From Nemertoderma westbladi (Eukaryota; Xenacoelomorpha; Nemertodermatida; Nemertodermatidae): DNA of 64,000 bases. Numbering within the stretch: the stretch's first letter is position 1; each line of letters opens with the position of its first letter. The stretch lies in assembly GCA_032718475.1 (NCBI GenBank), contig JAUCBJ010001739.1:1-64000 (forward strand), in the 5' to 3' direction. Positions 36,887 to 49,822 of this stretch are shown piece after piece. The notes under the pieces were generated by a model that was not told the DNA's origin, did not search any database, and worked only from the letters and a program-made list of their open reading frames with translations. Position numbers and translations under genes: made by a program.

Positions 36887-38650
36887 TTCAATCGCGGTGA
36901 TATAGCCACGTAGTAGGCGAACCCTATTGCGTATTGCCACTATTCAGGGTGGGTCAGGGTCAACAATAATTGTAATAAATTGTAAAATCCTTCTGTCATT
37001 TTTAAAAAACGAATTATTATTAATGAATTAAATGTATAATTACACACTTTGAAATAATATATATTAATCATGAGTATACTGATACTGACTGACTGAGTCT
37101 GTAGTATTATATACTCAAGTCATGCACATTGTGCCATTTTTACACCAAATACAATATTTACCAGATGTAAAGGCTTTTGCGGGATTGGCTAGTCATTTTT
37201 TCCCCGCGAAGTACTCTTTAGATGTTTTAACGGACATAAAAGTCGTTTCCTTACTGTACCGGTATTTTAGTGGACATAAAAAGCTATTTTTATGTATGTG
37301 TACTTTGGCGGACATAACTAGCAATCCTATGTCGCAATACGCCATAATACTCTCTACACAGTGTAGTTTAGATTACGACATCTATCAGCTGATTTGGTGT
37401 ACTCGTGGAACTTTCTTTGTTCAGGCCCACTCTGTGCAATCACTCAACCAATCAGAGCGATTCTCTTGCTTTTGTGCAGGGGCCTCCGGGAAATCGCGCA
37501 AAGCATTATGGTTTATGTTTACCTTTTTCCTGATGCCACAACATCGGCTGTGGAATAATTCTGTGTTTCAGACTTTAGCCAAACATTAGAACGGCTTGAT
37601 TACAGGAACGTATAACTGTTACCGGTACGGTACCTTACGGTACCACCGTGCACTCAATGCATTATGGCCTTTCACCGCATTATTTTACTGCTATTTACTG
37701 TCGGTTATTAATTGTATCAGTTGATGGAATATTATTATATTTGGAGAATATCGAGAAAGAATCATAAAACCCCATCTTCTTGATATACTGAAGGTAAGAG
37801 ACAGGTTACATATAGCAATTGCGACTCATATTATATTGGTTTTGGAGTGAATCTAATGCTATTTCATAGGCACTACATGGGTCAATTGCTGTTCTCTTTA
37901 TATGTGACTAAAATTAGTGAAGGTCGGCAGATTGGTATGCAGCATTGTGCGATAGTGTGCATGAGTGTGACTGGTAACTAAGCATCTCCTAAAGAATGCG
38001 CCTTATACGTGAATCATAAGCCATACCGTTGTGTTTAGTATAAGTCATAACTCTGTTTACATAATTAGAGCGCCACGTCCTAAAGGAACTGTTAATATTT
38101 CCCGAAAGTGAATAATATTTGTCAGAGATTATATATTAACGATCAATCGAATAATACAGTAGGCTTACAACGCAATAAGGTCAAGTCATCCGAATCCTTT
38201 CCCGGGTATATCCAGCGGGTGAATGGTCGCGCACTAGGCTGGCTTCGGCTAATGTAGTGTTTATTTGTATCAAATACTTGTCATAGGCTAAAGTCGATTT
38301 ATAATCTAAAAGACATATAAATTTGGCAGGTTAAACTGCTAAAGGTCTTAAAAGCGCGAACAGTAACAGTTATAGCTTTTTTATTGCGGCGTAGGCAATA
38401 AAGAGAGAAGTACCGGTCAACCGGTAACCTGTAGACCTAACTACCTAACCACCGGAACCGGTACTTACAGTACAGGTACCGTACATCAGTATTATTTCGA
38501 TTGTGATATTGTATAGTGGTAGGCTGCTTAAGAAATTAGGGACTGTACACCCCTTGTTTCTTTTGGAGCTTATTTATTTCTGTCAGTTTTATTTAATTGT
38601 AGGCTAATATTGAGCAGAAGACGTGTAAGCCTGCTCAGATTGTACAGATA
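36887..38650. other. Mostly unassigned stretch with one weak open frame
   Basis: An open frame of 155 codons on the + strand at 37122-37589 has no recognised domain, and its composition resembles the flanking non-coding sequence. Within it a GGACATAA motif recurs three times. The rest has no recognised feature apart from ACCGGT-rich tracts near 37620 and 38410-38480. Confidence 0.3.
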
Positions 38651-39232
38651 ATTTGTAGGCTGGACTGTTGTCTGACTGTTGTTAGGCCTGAACGGATTGC
38701 GGTGTGTGTAGAGTGTATGTCCGATAAAGTGCCGGTTATGAATGTAGGGGCTTCCAGTGCTGTGAGGTAAACCCCCTCGAAAGAATAAGTCGTACTACTC
38801 GGTTAGAACGCATACTAACTAACCATTTCGGAGTCTGCATATACTGTAGTTTGTTTAGGCTTGATAGTGGTCTGCCAGCGTTTGGTTTGTATTTTGTTTG
38901 TGTAGTCTGTACGGGTAGCGTAATATTTCTTATTTAGATAATTTGTAGGCTGGATTGCTGTCTGGCTGTTGTTAGGTCTGAAGAGATTGTGGTGTGTGTA
39001 GAGTGTATGTCCGATAAAGTGCCGGTTAGGAACGTAGGGGCTTCCAGTGTTGTGAGGTAAACCCCCTCGAAAGAATAAGTCGTACTACTCGGTTAGAACG
39101 CATACTAACTAACCATTTCGGAGTCTGCATATACCGTAGTTTGTTTAGGCTTGATAGTAGTCTGTCAGTATTTGATCTGCATTTTGTTTGAGTAGTCTGT
39201 ACGCGTAGCGTAATATTTATTATTCAGAGTTT
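38651..39232. repeat. 290 bp tandem duplication in a retroelement leader region
   Basis: Bases from 38651 recur from about 38941 with an offset of 290. Shared stretches include GAGTGTATGTCCGATAAAGT, GTAAACCCCCTCGAAAG and CGTACTACTCGGTTAGAACG. The copies are about 93-95% identical by eye. They lie about 1.3 kb upstream of a BEL/Pao-like gag, so they may be part of its LTR or leader. Confidence 0.85.
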
Positions 39233-40551
39233 ATGCGATTATTCGCAACATTCATAAACCCAAGTTTATTCCTACAGTAATTGTGCTTGTTATACATACC
39301 GTTATAGTTAAATTAACCCCGGTACTACATCAGGGCTGCTCGGCGTAGGTAAAGACTGGAGATTTTGTGCTTTGGTCACTCCAGCAAATACCGTGGTTCT
39401 TTTAGCTGTTCAAGTATTTTTAACTACTACTGATTATTTGTTGTACAAGTACTTGTACCTAATCTAGGGTTTAGTGTACAGTGCTTTCCGAAGGTAATTA
39501 GTGCGTAGGCAGTATATTTGTGTTGTAAAGTGGTTAATAGGCACGTTGGTTCTGGTAGACCGTGGTAATTAACTTCTAGGTAGGGACACTCCGTGAAACA
39601 TAATGTAGTACTTATAGCGATACGGCTATAAGTCGTCAGACGGTGGTATTTTTCCTATCTGGACAACGCAGTATATTTACTACTGCTTTATTATTTTCAA
39701 ATACCGTAGTACCCTGTCCGTTGTAATAACCAGATATTCTAACCCTTTGTTAGGCTGGTTTGTAGACTTCTTGTAAAATTACCCTAAAAATTCGTACTTG
39801 TAATTTTTGTGTTTATTTAGAGATTGTAATCTCACACCGAATTGTACGTAATTTGTAGTATTAAGTAACTTAGGTAAATTATAATTATTTGTTTTAGTGT
39901 CCAACAAGTAGCACTTCACTGAGAGCGCACAGCTTCTTTGTAGTGACTTCCCCCAGAAATAATAACATTTATTTCAAATATTGACAAAACCCATTAAACG
40001 GGTATATATATATTATAAATCAACTCAAACTATTTATAAATAGTAGGCCTGCGATACAACAATTAGGTCTCAATATCAGTTGGACTACTGCTCAAATAAC
40101 GGTAATAAAGTAAGTAAAGTAACCAAGTAACCCCTAAAAATTCAGAAATTCAATTATTTAAAATAATTGACATACCGGTATTTACAATAGGCTTATTATA
40201 TTTATTTCTATAAATTTAGGCTGAAATTATACCGGTATTCTGTAATTAATTCTAGTCCATAATTATACTTATATATACTATATGTGTAAGCTGTATACCG
40301 GTATTCGCGATAGGCCTATTATATATTTATATATATTTGTGCTGGAATTACATACCGGTATTCTATGACAAATCTAGTCTGTAATAATACTTATATATTA
40401 TAAGTATACCGGTATTCTAATATATTGTATATATATCACGCTACATTGAGTAGCAGTATCGGTAATTAATTACTAGGCTAACAGTGATACTGAATTACTA
40501 GACTTGCTTTAGCTGTAATATAGCAGTAGGCATTCAACTGTATAAACAAAC
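39233..40551. other. Leader-like sequence before gag, with ACCGGT-containing repeats
   Basis: No coding region is seen. From about 40165 to 40425, three imperfect tandem units of 100-130 bases each contain ATACCGGTATT followed by AT-rich sequence (TAGGCYTATTATAT). The stretch probably belongs to the untranslated leader or LTR of the gag copy that follows, but no paired LTR was found. Confidence 0.45.
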
Positions 40552-42605
40552 ATGTCTGACGCAAAGCAGAACCTGTCAGACAGTCTACTAGAGACCACCG
40601 AAAGCGAAGTGACAGCAGAGAAACCGCGGACGAGAGACGCTATTGACATCTATCTGTCAGACTATCAATGATTTGTAGGGGACGAAGAGTTGAGGAGACG
40701 GCTGGATGGACTTAGCCCTAATAGTGAAGGAGCCAAACTTGTGTTGGACGCAATCGATGTAGATATGTTAGCTGCGAACCAAGCTAGATTCGATGAAAGC
40801 ATCCGCCTCACTAAGGTTCAAGAGGAACAAGTAAAGAAAAAACGAATAGAAGACAGAAAGACAGCAGCAGTAGCAGCGGCCAAAGCGGAAAGAAAGGCAG
40901 CAGAAGCAGCGGCCGAAGCGGAAAGAAAGGCGGCAGAAGCAGCGGCCGAAGCGGAAAGAAAGGCGGCAGAAGCAGCGGCCGAAGCGGAAAGAAAAGCGGC
41001 TGTAGCAGCGGCGGAAGCAGTGGCAGAAGCAGAACGGAGAGCGTCTGAAGAGACCACCCAAATGGAGTTGGAAAATCTTCAAGAGACGCAAGACTACATA
41101 AATAAACAGCTAACAGCTAGTCAAATGCAGATGATGAGTCGATCCACTCCCAAAAGACAGGGATATACATCATCTGAGGAAGGCGATACCACCGATACTG
41201 AAGGTGGAGGAAATAGATCTCGTCTCAGCAGACGTCGAAGAATGTCCCACCGTCACAAGTTGCCTGATTTGCCCCCAGCTGTTAAGAGACAATTAGCTAG
41301 CACAGACTTAGGTAGTACAGAACCCACAGACCAAATTATTACCGTAGAGAGACTCCCTACTATAGTGGATGAACCTGAAATAATTGGGCATGTTCTCAAA
41401 GCCGCCCCTTCGGTGATGGAGACACCTGTACTCCCGGAATCTACTTCTAAATTCCCTTTGCACGGCGCAAAACTACCTGTGCCCAGTAGAACAACACCTG
41501 AGACAATCCCTGTCCTGGGCTCCGAGCGAATTATCAATGATTTGTCGCCCGTTGCCCCTCGTCCGCCTGCTACTACGTTGGCGAATCCTGCTTCGGCGGT
41601 TGATTGGGTGGATGAGAGACAGCGGGGGATGGATCTCCTGCTCGGGCAGATGCAGGAGACTGTTCAACAGTTCAAGGGAACAGTAAGGGAAAGTAGGTTA
41701 GAGTTGCAAGAGGTGCAGCAAAATATCGCGTTAGAACGCGATAAATTAGTAAATATACAAAAGGGTATACCATCACCCCCTGTAACAATGTGTCAACCTG
41801 TTAGGTCTGAAGTATTTCATGCGCAAGGTGTTGAGCCTACACGCATCTATACTGCTAGCGAAGTGGAAACTCCTATAGTAAACCCTATTAAGGGTAATTA
41901 TAAACCTTTTGATAATGATATTCTATATAGACCTGATCATAATCCGAGAAATTTATATACCGATAACTCGATATTAAATAACACGATGGCCTAAGAAAGT
42001 TTTACGCGTCAAATGGCTAGAACCGAAGCCTGTCAAGCGGTAAAGGTGGGAGAGATCGTCAAGTTCAATGGAGATGAGATGAAATGGTTACCTTTTAATG
42101 AATATTACAAAGATAACATACAAAACTCTGTGCTATCTAACGGAGAGAAACTTAGATTCCTCATCGAGTGCTTGGAAGGATCTCCCAAGTTACTGGCGTT
42201 AAAGTTTATTGGACATCCAGATGGATTAAGACAAGTTTGGGATACACTAAACATCAGGTATGGTAATAGGACTAACATAGCTAGGTATTTATATGCGAAA
42301 TTAATGGCGCCCCGAAAGTTTCTTAGCAGCGGGATTATAGAGTTTTCCGACGAGATTCAGGAGATCTGTAGACAACTAGATTGGTTAGGTAAGTCTCATG
42401 AATACCAGAATTCTATGGTTGTAGGAGCCTTAGCATCTACTTTGCCCAAGGGTGGAGTAGGTACACGCTGGGACAAGAAAGTGTTATATATGATGGAACA
42501 ACAACGAAGAGACCCTACCATAGCTGATCTCATGTCATTCTTAGATAGAGAGGTAAAATTACAGCTCCTAAAACAGTCCAGAGAGAAGACACCGGAAAAA
42601 AGGTA
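40552..42605 (+). pseudogene. BEL/Pao-like gag with two in-frame stops
   Basis: The frame starts at ATG 40552 and stays unshifted to TAA at 42603, with TGA at 40669-40671 and TAA at 41992-41994. The first half is a charged coiled coil with four copies of an 11-residue alanine-rich repeat (AERKAAEAA type, 40860-41035). A proline-rich middle follows, with a basic SRRRRMSHRHK patch. The last 190 residues carry a DUF1759-like capsid region (VKFNGDEMKW, GEKLRFLIECLEG, WDTLNIRYG) of the type found in Pao gag proteins. Zinc knuckles, protease and pol are missing; unrelated sequence follows. It is distinct in sequence from the gag at 49 kb, so it represents a second family. Confidence 0.75.
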
Positions 42606-43693
42606 AGTTCCGGACAATATATTTTAACAGAATTCCCGAATTCAGTGAACTATTAAAAAAATCCCAAACTACATAACCAAAAACTACTAAAAGTCTACTA
42701 AAAGTAAAAATGTAAAGTAAAAGTAAAAAATACTACTAAAAGTCCCAAACTACATAACCAGTTAAGTTAGTTGTTCACGTGCTGCGCAAAGTCCTAAACT
42801 AAATAAGCAGTTCTAGCTTAGTTGTTCATGTACTGCTCGAAGTCCGAAACTACATAACCAGTTAAGTTAGTGACCGAACCCACTATACAACTTTATTAAT
42901 ATTAGACATTTTGAAGCTGCACATTACAAGCATTTAGTTAAGAAATCAAGTCAGATTAACGCAAAGAGATACAAACGTTAAGTAAAAGAGATATTAACAT
43001 TAATATTGATTGTCTAAAGATAGCAGTACAGCCAAGGCTCCAAAGCTGTTCTAAATACTGCTTGGCAGCCCAGCACCGTCCTCAAACCCCTGCCCACTTC
43101 TCCACCTCACCCGCGAGCCCCGTAGACAATGGGAGGCCCCGCGTATTATCGCGAACTGGACGCGAGTTCGGAAGTTTAAGTTAGTTGTTCAATTGCTGCG
43201 CGAAGTCTCAAACGAGATGGTTTAGTAATAGTAAGTTAGCTTAGTTGTTCACGTGCTGCTCGAAGTCCCAAACTACATTATTAAATGCCGGCTTGACCAT
43301 GCGTGCACGAAGGAATGAAGAGCTGGGGTATGTGAAAGGCCAGCAGCAGCTAGCAATTAATTATTAGGTTCCTATAATTATTAGGTGGTTGGTTGTAAGT
43401 ATACTACTAATTGCTCTCTGTGTGGCCAAGCTGGCAAGATAACCCTGCCCTAATAATACCTTCTATACAAAGTGAACCATCCTGCTTGTGAAGAATAGAC
43501 TTAAATGTAGTTTTTCCAATTTTAAACGTATTTCTTAATGTAAATTTATTACTCCGACAACCCTGCCCCACCCACTCCTTCAACCTCCGACAACCCTGCC
43601 CCACCCTACTCCGTCAACCTCCGACAACCCTGTCCCACTCACTCCTTTAAAATCAGACAACCCAGCCTCACCCACTTCTTTAAGTAACGAAGC
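42606..43693. other. Non-coding stretch with diverged 50-60 bp and 35 bp repeats
   Basis: Copies of a block with TTAGTTGTTCACGTGCTGC and CGAAGTCCCAAACTACAT occur at about 42740-42870 and again at 43170-43280. From 43555 to 43680, about four units of CTCCGACAACCCTGCCCCAC plus CCACTCCTTCAA stand in tandem just before the GC-rich RT island. No gene is recognised. Confidence 0.7.
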
Positions 43694-45333
43694 ATGGGGG
43701 ACGAGAGCTCCTCCGATCTGACTCAGACACTGCGTCCTGCCGGTTCACAGGCAACGCCTTCTAGCGGTAGTCCATCAAACTCACCCGTTTCAGTGGCGAC
43801 AACAGCTACGGCCCCCCTACCAGTTTCCCAGGTTCTAGAAGACGCTTTTGGGGGTGTTTGGCTTCACTCTCCAGGTTCGTCCACCGACCCAACCTGGGAG
43901 AGACGCCATAGCCGTCTAGCTCAACTACCCAGCTGCCAGAACCTGGTTCCTGGTGGCAATGTCAGCCGCAAGATCGTTGACCTCCTCGCCAAAGAGATGG
44001 AGATGTTTGCAGGGGGAGACTGTCCGTCCGAACGCCCGCTGTGCCTAGTCACCACGGTCTTTCAGAGAGACCCGGACGTGGTGAAGAGCCCTGCCGTCCG
44101 ACGGCTTGTCCTCAGGCGGCTGTTGGCGTGGGAGCGCGGGGAATTCAAGGCCCTTCTGGCGGAGGCGGATCGCTGCAACTCGAAGTTCCCCACGGCCCGA
44201 GGGGCAGCGCCAGCCAACACTGCGAGGATCTTCAACCGGAGGGTCCTTGCTGGGATGAATCGGTCCGCAGTTCGGATGCTGACGGGGTGCGACAGGGGAG
44301 GCGTTCTGGACCCAAGCCCAAGCCCAAGCCGAAGGTAAACCCCCGGGTTTCACAGTCCGGGACGCCCTGGAGGAGAAACACCCTCCTCAGATGACGATTT
44401 CTCCCTCTGTCCTCGACCCCTGCGAAAACCTCCCTCCTTTAGAGAGCATCGATGTTACCAGGCAGCACGTTCTGAAGGCGGCCCGTGCTCTCCAGGGAAG
44501 CTCCGGTCCAGTAGGAGGCGACGCGGAGCTGTGGCACGCACTGTTGACTCGGTACGACAACCACAGCGCCCGGCTGCGCGAGGCCTTCGCTAGTTTGGCG
44601 CGGCGTTTGTCGCAACACAATCATGCCGTGGGGTGTGATCCGGGCCCTTCGCGCATGCCGTCTTGTAGGACTCAACAAGGAACCCGGGGTCCGTCCAATC
44701 GGAGTCGGAGAGGTGCTCTACCGCCTCCTCGCGAATTGTAAGGCGATGGTGACGAAATCGGACATCGTTCTCCAGTGTGGGGCAGACCAGCTCTGTGTAG
44801 GGGTGAAGGCCGGCATCGAGGGCACCGTCCACGCGATGTCCTCCTTGTTCGAAGAAGAGTCGACTCAGGCCATGTTGCTGGTGGATGCACGCAATGCGTT
44901 CAATAGCCTGAGTCGCCCCGTCACCCTGTGGAACTGCCGGGTTTACTGGCATAGGTGCTCGAGGTTCCTCTTCAATGCCTACAGTGGACACTCCGCTCTA
45001 TATCTGTCTGGTTCCTCCGCCCCCATGTGGAGCCAAGAGGGTTTGACTCAGGGCGACCCCCTCGCAATGTTGGGCTATGGCTGCGGGACCCTGCCCATGG
45101 TCAGGAAGTTGCGCGATGTGCAATCCCCGTCGGCCCCGGAACAACCCACCCAACCCGGCCCCCCTACACCCGAACCCCTCAGCGAGTTTGGTTCACCGAC
45201 ACCCAGCGAATACAGTTCGCCATGTAGTGGTTTTGGTTCGCCACTAAGTGATTCGCCACCCTCCAAATCTGGTCCGCCACCCGAGAGATCCATTTCGCCA
45301 CCCGTTTTTGTTACATCGAATTTCGCCCAATAG
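43694..45333 (+). pseudogene. GC-rich broken reverse-transcriptase island
   Basis: Coding signals pass through three frames. Frame one spans 43694-44338, with a conserved N-terminal region including FNRRVLAGMNRSAVRMLT. The next, about 44340-44620, has FTVRDALEEKHPP and GSSGPVGGDAELWHALL. The third spans 44623-45333, with LNKEPGVRPIGVGEVLYRLLA, motif A-like LLVDARNAFNSL and motif B-like QEGLTQGDPLAML. Two frameshifts, near 44340 and 44615, disable it. The YxDD-containing part is missing; after about 45115 the frame runs into Pro/Ser-rich sequence. The RT type resembles one common in cnidarians and other invertebrates, often grouped with DIRS-like elements, but the clade is uncertain. GC content is visibly well above the flanks. 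Confidence 0.65.
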
Positions 45334-45974
45334 AAAAAAAGATATATTTTGCATGTTATATTTTCAAAAGTATTTATAACATAATATAACCCAAGGGGAG
45401 CAGTGGCTCTTCTGGACCACAACAAATGTATATCCAATGTCCCTATAGAGCCAAAAATATATATCATTTTTTAAAAGACAAATCTTGAAATTTCAGATAT
45501 TGGAATCAAATTTTAATAGATGGATTTAAAATATGTGATAAATTTTGTTCCTGGAATGTTAAATTTTTTTCCAATATATCTTTCGTTATCATGACAAACA
45601 TAGCACTACACTACATATTTCGGAGCATTTGGAGAACTTTCTAGAATTATCAAGAATAATGGAATTTCACGTATACATAATTTCATTTTTTGCGCTTGAA
45701 ACTGTTTCAATGTTTCTAATTTTTTCCATACTTACTATATTGAACATTTAAAGTTGTTAATTTGTTGTTATAGCTATTCAAAATATATAAATTTTCTAAA
45801 ATGTCTCAGGGAATATTCAAAACTAAACATATTTATAATACAGTGATGAATTATTTCACTATAGAATAGCATTATTGTAGTATAACGTAAAAAACTTTCG
45901 AAAATCCGACGCACTTTGATTAAGTTACAGTAATGTAATATGCCTATTCATATTTGTATACATAAAACCCCGAG
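45334..45974. other. AT-rich intergenic sequence
   Basis: No gene, repeat or RNA feature is recognised in these 640 bases. Confidence 0.6.
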
Positions 45975-46060
45975 TTACTCTCGTGGCGTAGTGGTCAGAC
46001 GGTTAAGGCGTTGGTTGCATTACATAGGTTATGAGTTCGAATCTTGGTCGGGAAATTTGT
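45975..46060 (+). repeat. tRNA-derived SINE head or tRNA pseudogene
   Basis: TGGCGTAGTGG at 45984-45994 matches the A box and GAGTTCGAATC at 46033-46043 matches the B box. Spacing of about 49 bases would suit a tRNA with a longer variable arm. The 5' and 3' ends do not pair into an acceptor stem, and AT-rich sequence follows directly, so a SINE is more likely than a working tRNA gene. Confidence 0.55.
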
Positions 46061-48864
46061 ATTTTGGGGCAATTTATTTTCATTTGGTACAAATTGGTAA
46101 GACAATGAGGTGCGTACAACGTATCGAACGATGAGTTAGGCCAATCGTAGGGCATGGAATATCTTATTGCTCCAATGTGAGGCCATGGAATACACCAGAA
46201 AGTTCTAGTAGATTCTATGTCCCAGATTTAGTATATAAAGGGCTGGTTTGCCTTCGGTTATCACTACTCTAGTTGACTTACTTCACTTGACTTGTCACTT
46301 CACTTTGCTTCTTGCTTAGTTATTTGTTTCTTGTTGAAACTATGTTAATCTGTTTGATAATTCTTTGCTAAACTGTAAATACACTGTAAACTTCTGAACA
46401 TGTTTTTCTTTGGTCCAACTTTGGGACAGCCAAACATCGGGAAGATGACCGCCTATACCGTTAGGCCGTCAGCAACGCAGGGAAAGGATGTCCACAACAC
46501 GCTAGCGCCCATATTAACTTGGACCGCACACCCCCTTCGCCCTTCGGAATACTCCACATGCCATGCAGCGCCCGCTTTATGAGGAAGGTAAGACTTTGTT
46601 TGACGCCCTTGCCCGCCGTAAGACCTATAGATCAGGGTAAGCGTGACGTCGTCCTGGGACGCGCAAATTTAGGATCAAATAACTATATTTTAGGCAGAAA
46701 CCACCCCCCTGTCAGTAGTATGAATCCCTGGGTTACCTGTATACCTCACAGGTGCGAATTATTGCCATTCGTCAGTACGCGAGTACACATTAGGTACGGA
46801 CAGCATATGTTCCATAATTTAGTGATTCGCAGTACTGACTGATGTTTGGTACCGGTTCGCTTTGTAGAGCATACATTAGTACCCCCCCCCCCTGCCTGAG
46901 GTTGGTTATTTGATCAGGCAAGGAGCATTTCTGCTACCGGCACACCGCTTGGCCTAGGGAGGTTTTATTAATATCCTACCGCGCCTTGCCACGTACTGAT
47001 AGGTATTGCTGCTAACTACCGCGGCAACAAAGTTCTAGAATCAAATTTGTATACCAGATCAGCTAACGTACGGTAGCAATTAATCCCTATTTCTTATCTT
47101 ACAACCAGAATCTGGTATTTGTGCCGATCACGGGTGTAGTTACTAACACCGTGGCTGCCCAGTTGAGTTGTGGATAGGAAGGAGAGAGCTTTGACGTCAT
47201 TTGTGAGTATAAAGTTCTACAAACGCGAATAGCTTATTTTAGTAGCTAGCGCACGGTATTATTTCAGTCAGAGAATTACTAAAACCTAGTAAATGATATA
47301 CACCAAAATTGTTTTATTGTAACACACCCACACACATACGCCCTAAAACATATTTACCCTTAGAGTTTCTACTAGTTACAGCGCACTTTAGATAACTTTT
47401 AGGCAGAAATTATCTGTATTTGTAAATTAGGATCAGATATTTAGTTACAGCATGAGGGAGTATTTCATTTTCGTTATTAAACTGTTGTTTTCTGCGCATC
47501 AGTTATCGTTACATTTAGGCACGACCTTTTAGACTGGTTTAGGACGGGGATCAGTTATCGTTACATTTAGGCACGACTTCTTTTAGGCTGATTCAGACAG
47601 GGAGAACAGTATTGTTACGCTAGGGCTGTAACCCACCTAGCTCGTATATAACCATATAAATCACACCGTGGCAAGTTACTGTATTTAGGACTGTCAGCGA
47701 TAGTTAGGATTTGCTGCGCGGGGATTGTTTTCCCGTGAGTTTGGTCTGTTACTGTAACTGTACATCTGCCATACCGGTTAGAGGACAGGTATCCTTTTGT
47801 CTAGTACGTAGGCATTAGACCCGCCCACGTACATAGAATAGACACCAGGCTCTGCTCCTCGCCAGTAGTAGTTTGTGTATTGTATCTGTTTGTTTAGATA
47901 TCCTGGACTGGGATTTGTTGTCAGATACTGTACGAGCCCGTTTCATTACTAGAGTCTTACAGTAAGATACATCGTTACTAGGATCTGGTAAGCGGTATAC
48001 TACTGGACTTTACGGATAGAGATATTCTATAGCTTCGTATTAGTAGATTTGTAGGCTGTAGGGTAGTCCCTACCGTAGAGGACACAACAGTGAGGTATAT
48101 TTTATCTTACGAAAGTGAGAGATATACTTTGCAGCGGTATATTTATTATTTAGTTTGCAAGTTGCGATTTGCAAATGGTAGATAAATATAGTTTAGCTAT
48201 TGTAAGTAGGAGATATTTAAAAATTTAAGGTTAGTAAAATTTAGTAATTTGTAGAACGTCCCCTGCTTCAGTAGGCCTTTAGGGTAGCTAGTACTTTTGT
48301 ATTTAATATTTGACTAGCTAATAGTTAGTTTGTAGCATTTTGTTTTACGCCGTGTGTGTGCGGTGTTACTTTCGGTACTTGAAAAGGTACATAGGGTTTA
48401 AAGACCAAGTTGTATCGGTACCTAGGAAGATTTTCGTAGTGTAGAAGTAAAACTCTCACCTTCGACTTTTCAGGACTAAAGGACTCATTTCTGGACCGCT
48501 TCGAGGATTAGACCGCTTTTCGCAAAGTTTGGGAGACAATAAATTCGTCCGCGCCGCCGAAAAACGGAACGACCCACGTCCGGTTTGTATTTGGGAATTT
48601 GCACGACTGGAAGATCGAAGGAGCGTAAGTTTTACGACTCCTGTCGTTCAAACTTAAGAAAGCACAGTAATACTCAAAATTTGTGGGTTTCACTGTCTAT
48701 TAGTAGTGTTGTTGGTACTTATTTTCCCGTTAGACGTTGCTGTTTTGCCTATTATTTGTACTTGTTGATCTACATTTTGGTAACGTATACCGTTATCTCA
48801 TTTATTCGTACAAATTTAGCCGGTAGGCTAGATTATTACTTATTTTATTATATACTTTGTTAGT
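46061..48864. other. Probable LTR and leader of the downstream BEL/Pao element, boundaries unknown
   Basis: No coding region is seen. GTATATAAAGGG at 46231-46242 could be a TATA box, followed by a pyrimidine-rich stretch typical of a transcription start. A 28-base direct repeat (ATCAGTTATCGTTACATTTA and eight more) stands at 47499 and 47550. A run of 11 C lies at about 46875. A second LTR was not found downstream because the element is truncated, so the LTR call is inference. Confidence 0.35.
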
Positions 48865-49060
48865 TTTATTTGTACCGGTTAGGGTATATATATGATATAT
48901 ATATATATCAAGGTAAGTTTGACATTTGGACATTTCGACATTTCGACATTCTGACTTTGGTGATTTATTTGTACCGGTTAGGGTATATATATACTATATA
49001 TACCAAGGTAAGTTTGACATTTCAACATTCCGATACTTTGACATTTTATTACCCGTACTT
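48865..49060 (+). repeat. Two-copy 99 bp tandem repeat just before gag
   Basis: TTTGTACCGGTTAGGGTATA occurs at about 48869 and 48968, each followed by an AT-rich dyad (GATATATATATATATC in the first), AAGGTAAGTTTGACATTT and GACATTT-like units. Each copy includes AAG|GTAAGT, a good 5' splice site consensus. The gag ATG follows about 20 bases later. Confidence 0.8.
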
Positions 49061-49802
49061 GACGTATATAATAAGACATGAGTGACACACCCCATTCGAC
49101 TCGATACCCACCTACCGACTATGACTCTTGCGACCCGGACAGATCGACAGTAGACGAACCGAGAAGGAGAACCCGAGATTCCACCGATGTCACACCGCGT
49201 GCGTCGTCGGTACCCCGAACGGAATTACCGGAAGCCGCAACGCGTGGCGACGGCAGAATCGAAGATTTCCTTACCGTCCCGCAGACCAGATCGCGGGAAC
49301 CGGACATGGTAAGTTCGACTGGAAGCCAGGAGAACGTTATTAGGAGTATAGGAGGACACATGGCCCAGATTACTCGGAACCTCGGAGAAGGTTTTCACGT
49401 TTTACGCGAGTTAACCGCCCCGATGTCGAGATACGAGTTCTACACCTTACAGGTAAGGATAGAAGGTAGGGTACATGCCTCCGTAGATAAACTTAAAGGT
49501 TTACACGAACTTGCAGAGTTGCGTGGCGATAACTTTACTCAGGTAAAGATAATAGACAAGTTGGTAAGTGCGAGAGAAAGCCTTATCCAGTTTAAGTCGG
49601 TGATAAGATTGGCTCAACAGGAGCAGTTCGACCAACTGCTAGGTGAGTCAGTTTCGGACGCATTGTTACAACCCGAAGAGGAAGAAGAACTCTACCGCCT
49701 GGACGGGAGGTTAGAGACGCTCACCAATTTTCTTCGTAGATGCGGCGTACCGATCGAAGAACCGGAAGTCGAACCGCGAGGGACGACGGAAGTTCTTACT
49801 AC

Positions 49803-49822
49803 GGAAGGCTCGCGAGCCTACC
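49803..49822. repeat. Hairpin motif copy a (in gag)
   Basis: GGAAGGCTCGCGAGCCTACC, with a perfect 12-base palindrome GGCTCGCGAGCC at the centre. It is read here in the frame giving EGSRAYQ. Confidence 0.85.

Noticed and set aside
37122-37589. 155-codon frame as a host gene
   Set aside because: There is no domain, weak coding character and no splice or polyadenylation context; kept only as a note in the region entry.
44041-44394. Frames on both strands in the GC-rich RT island
   Set aside because: High GC lowers stop frequency; only the segments with RT-family motifs are kept.
45975-46060. Functional tRNA gene
   Set aside because: A and B boxes are present, but acceptor and anticodon stems do not pair convincingly.
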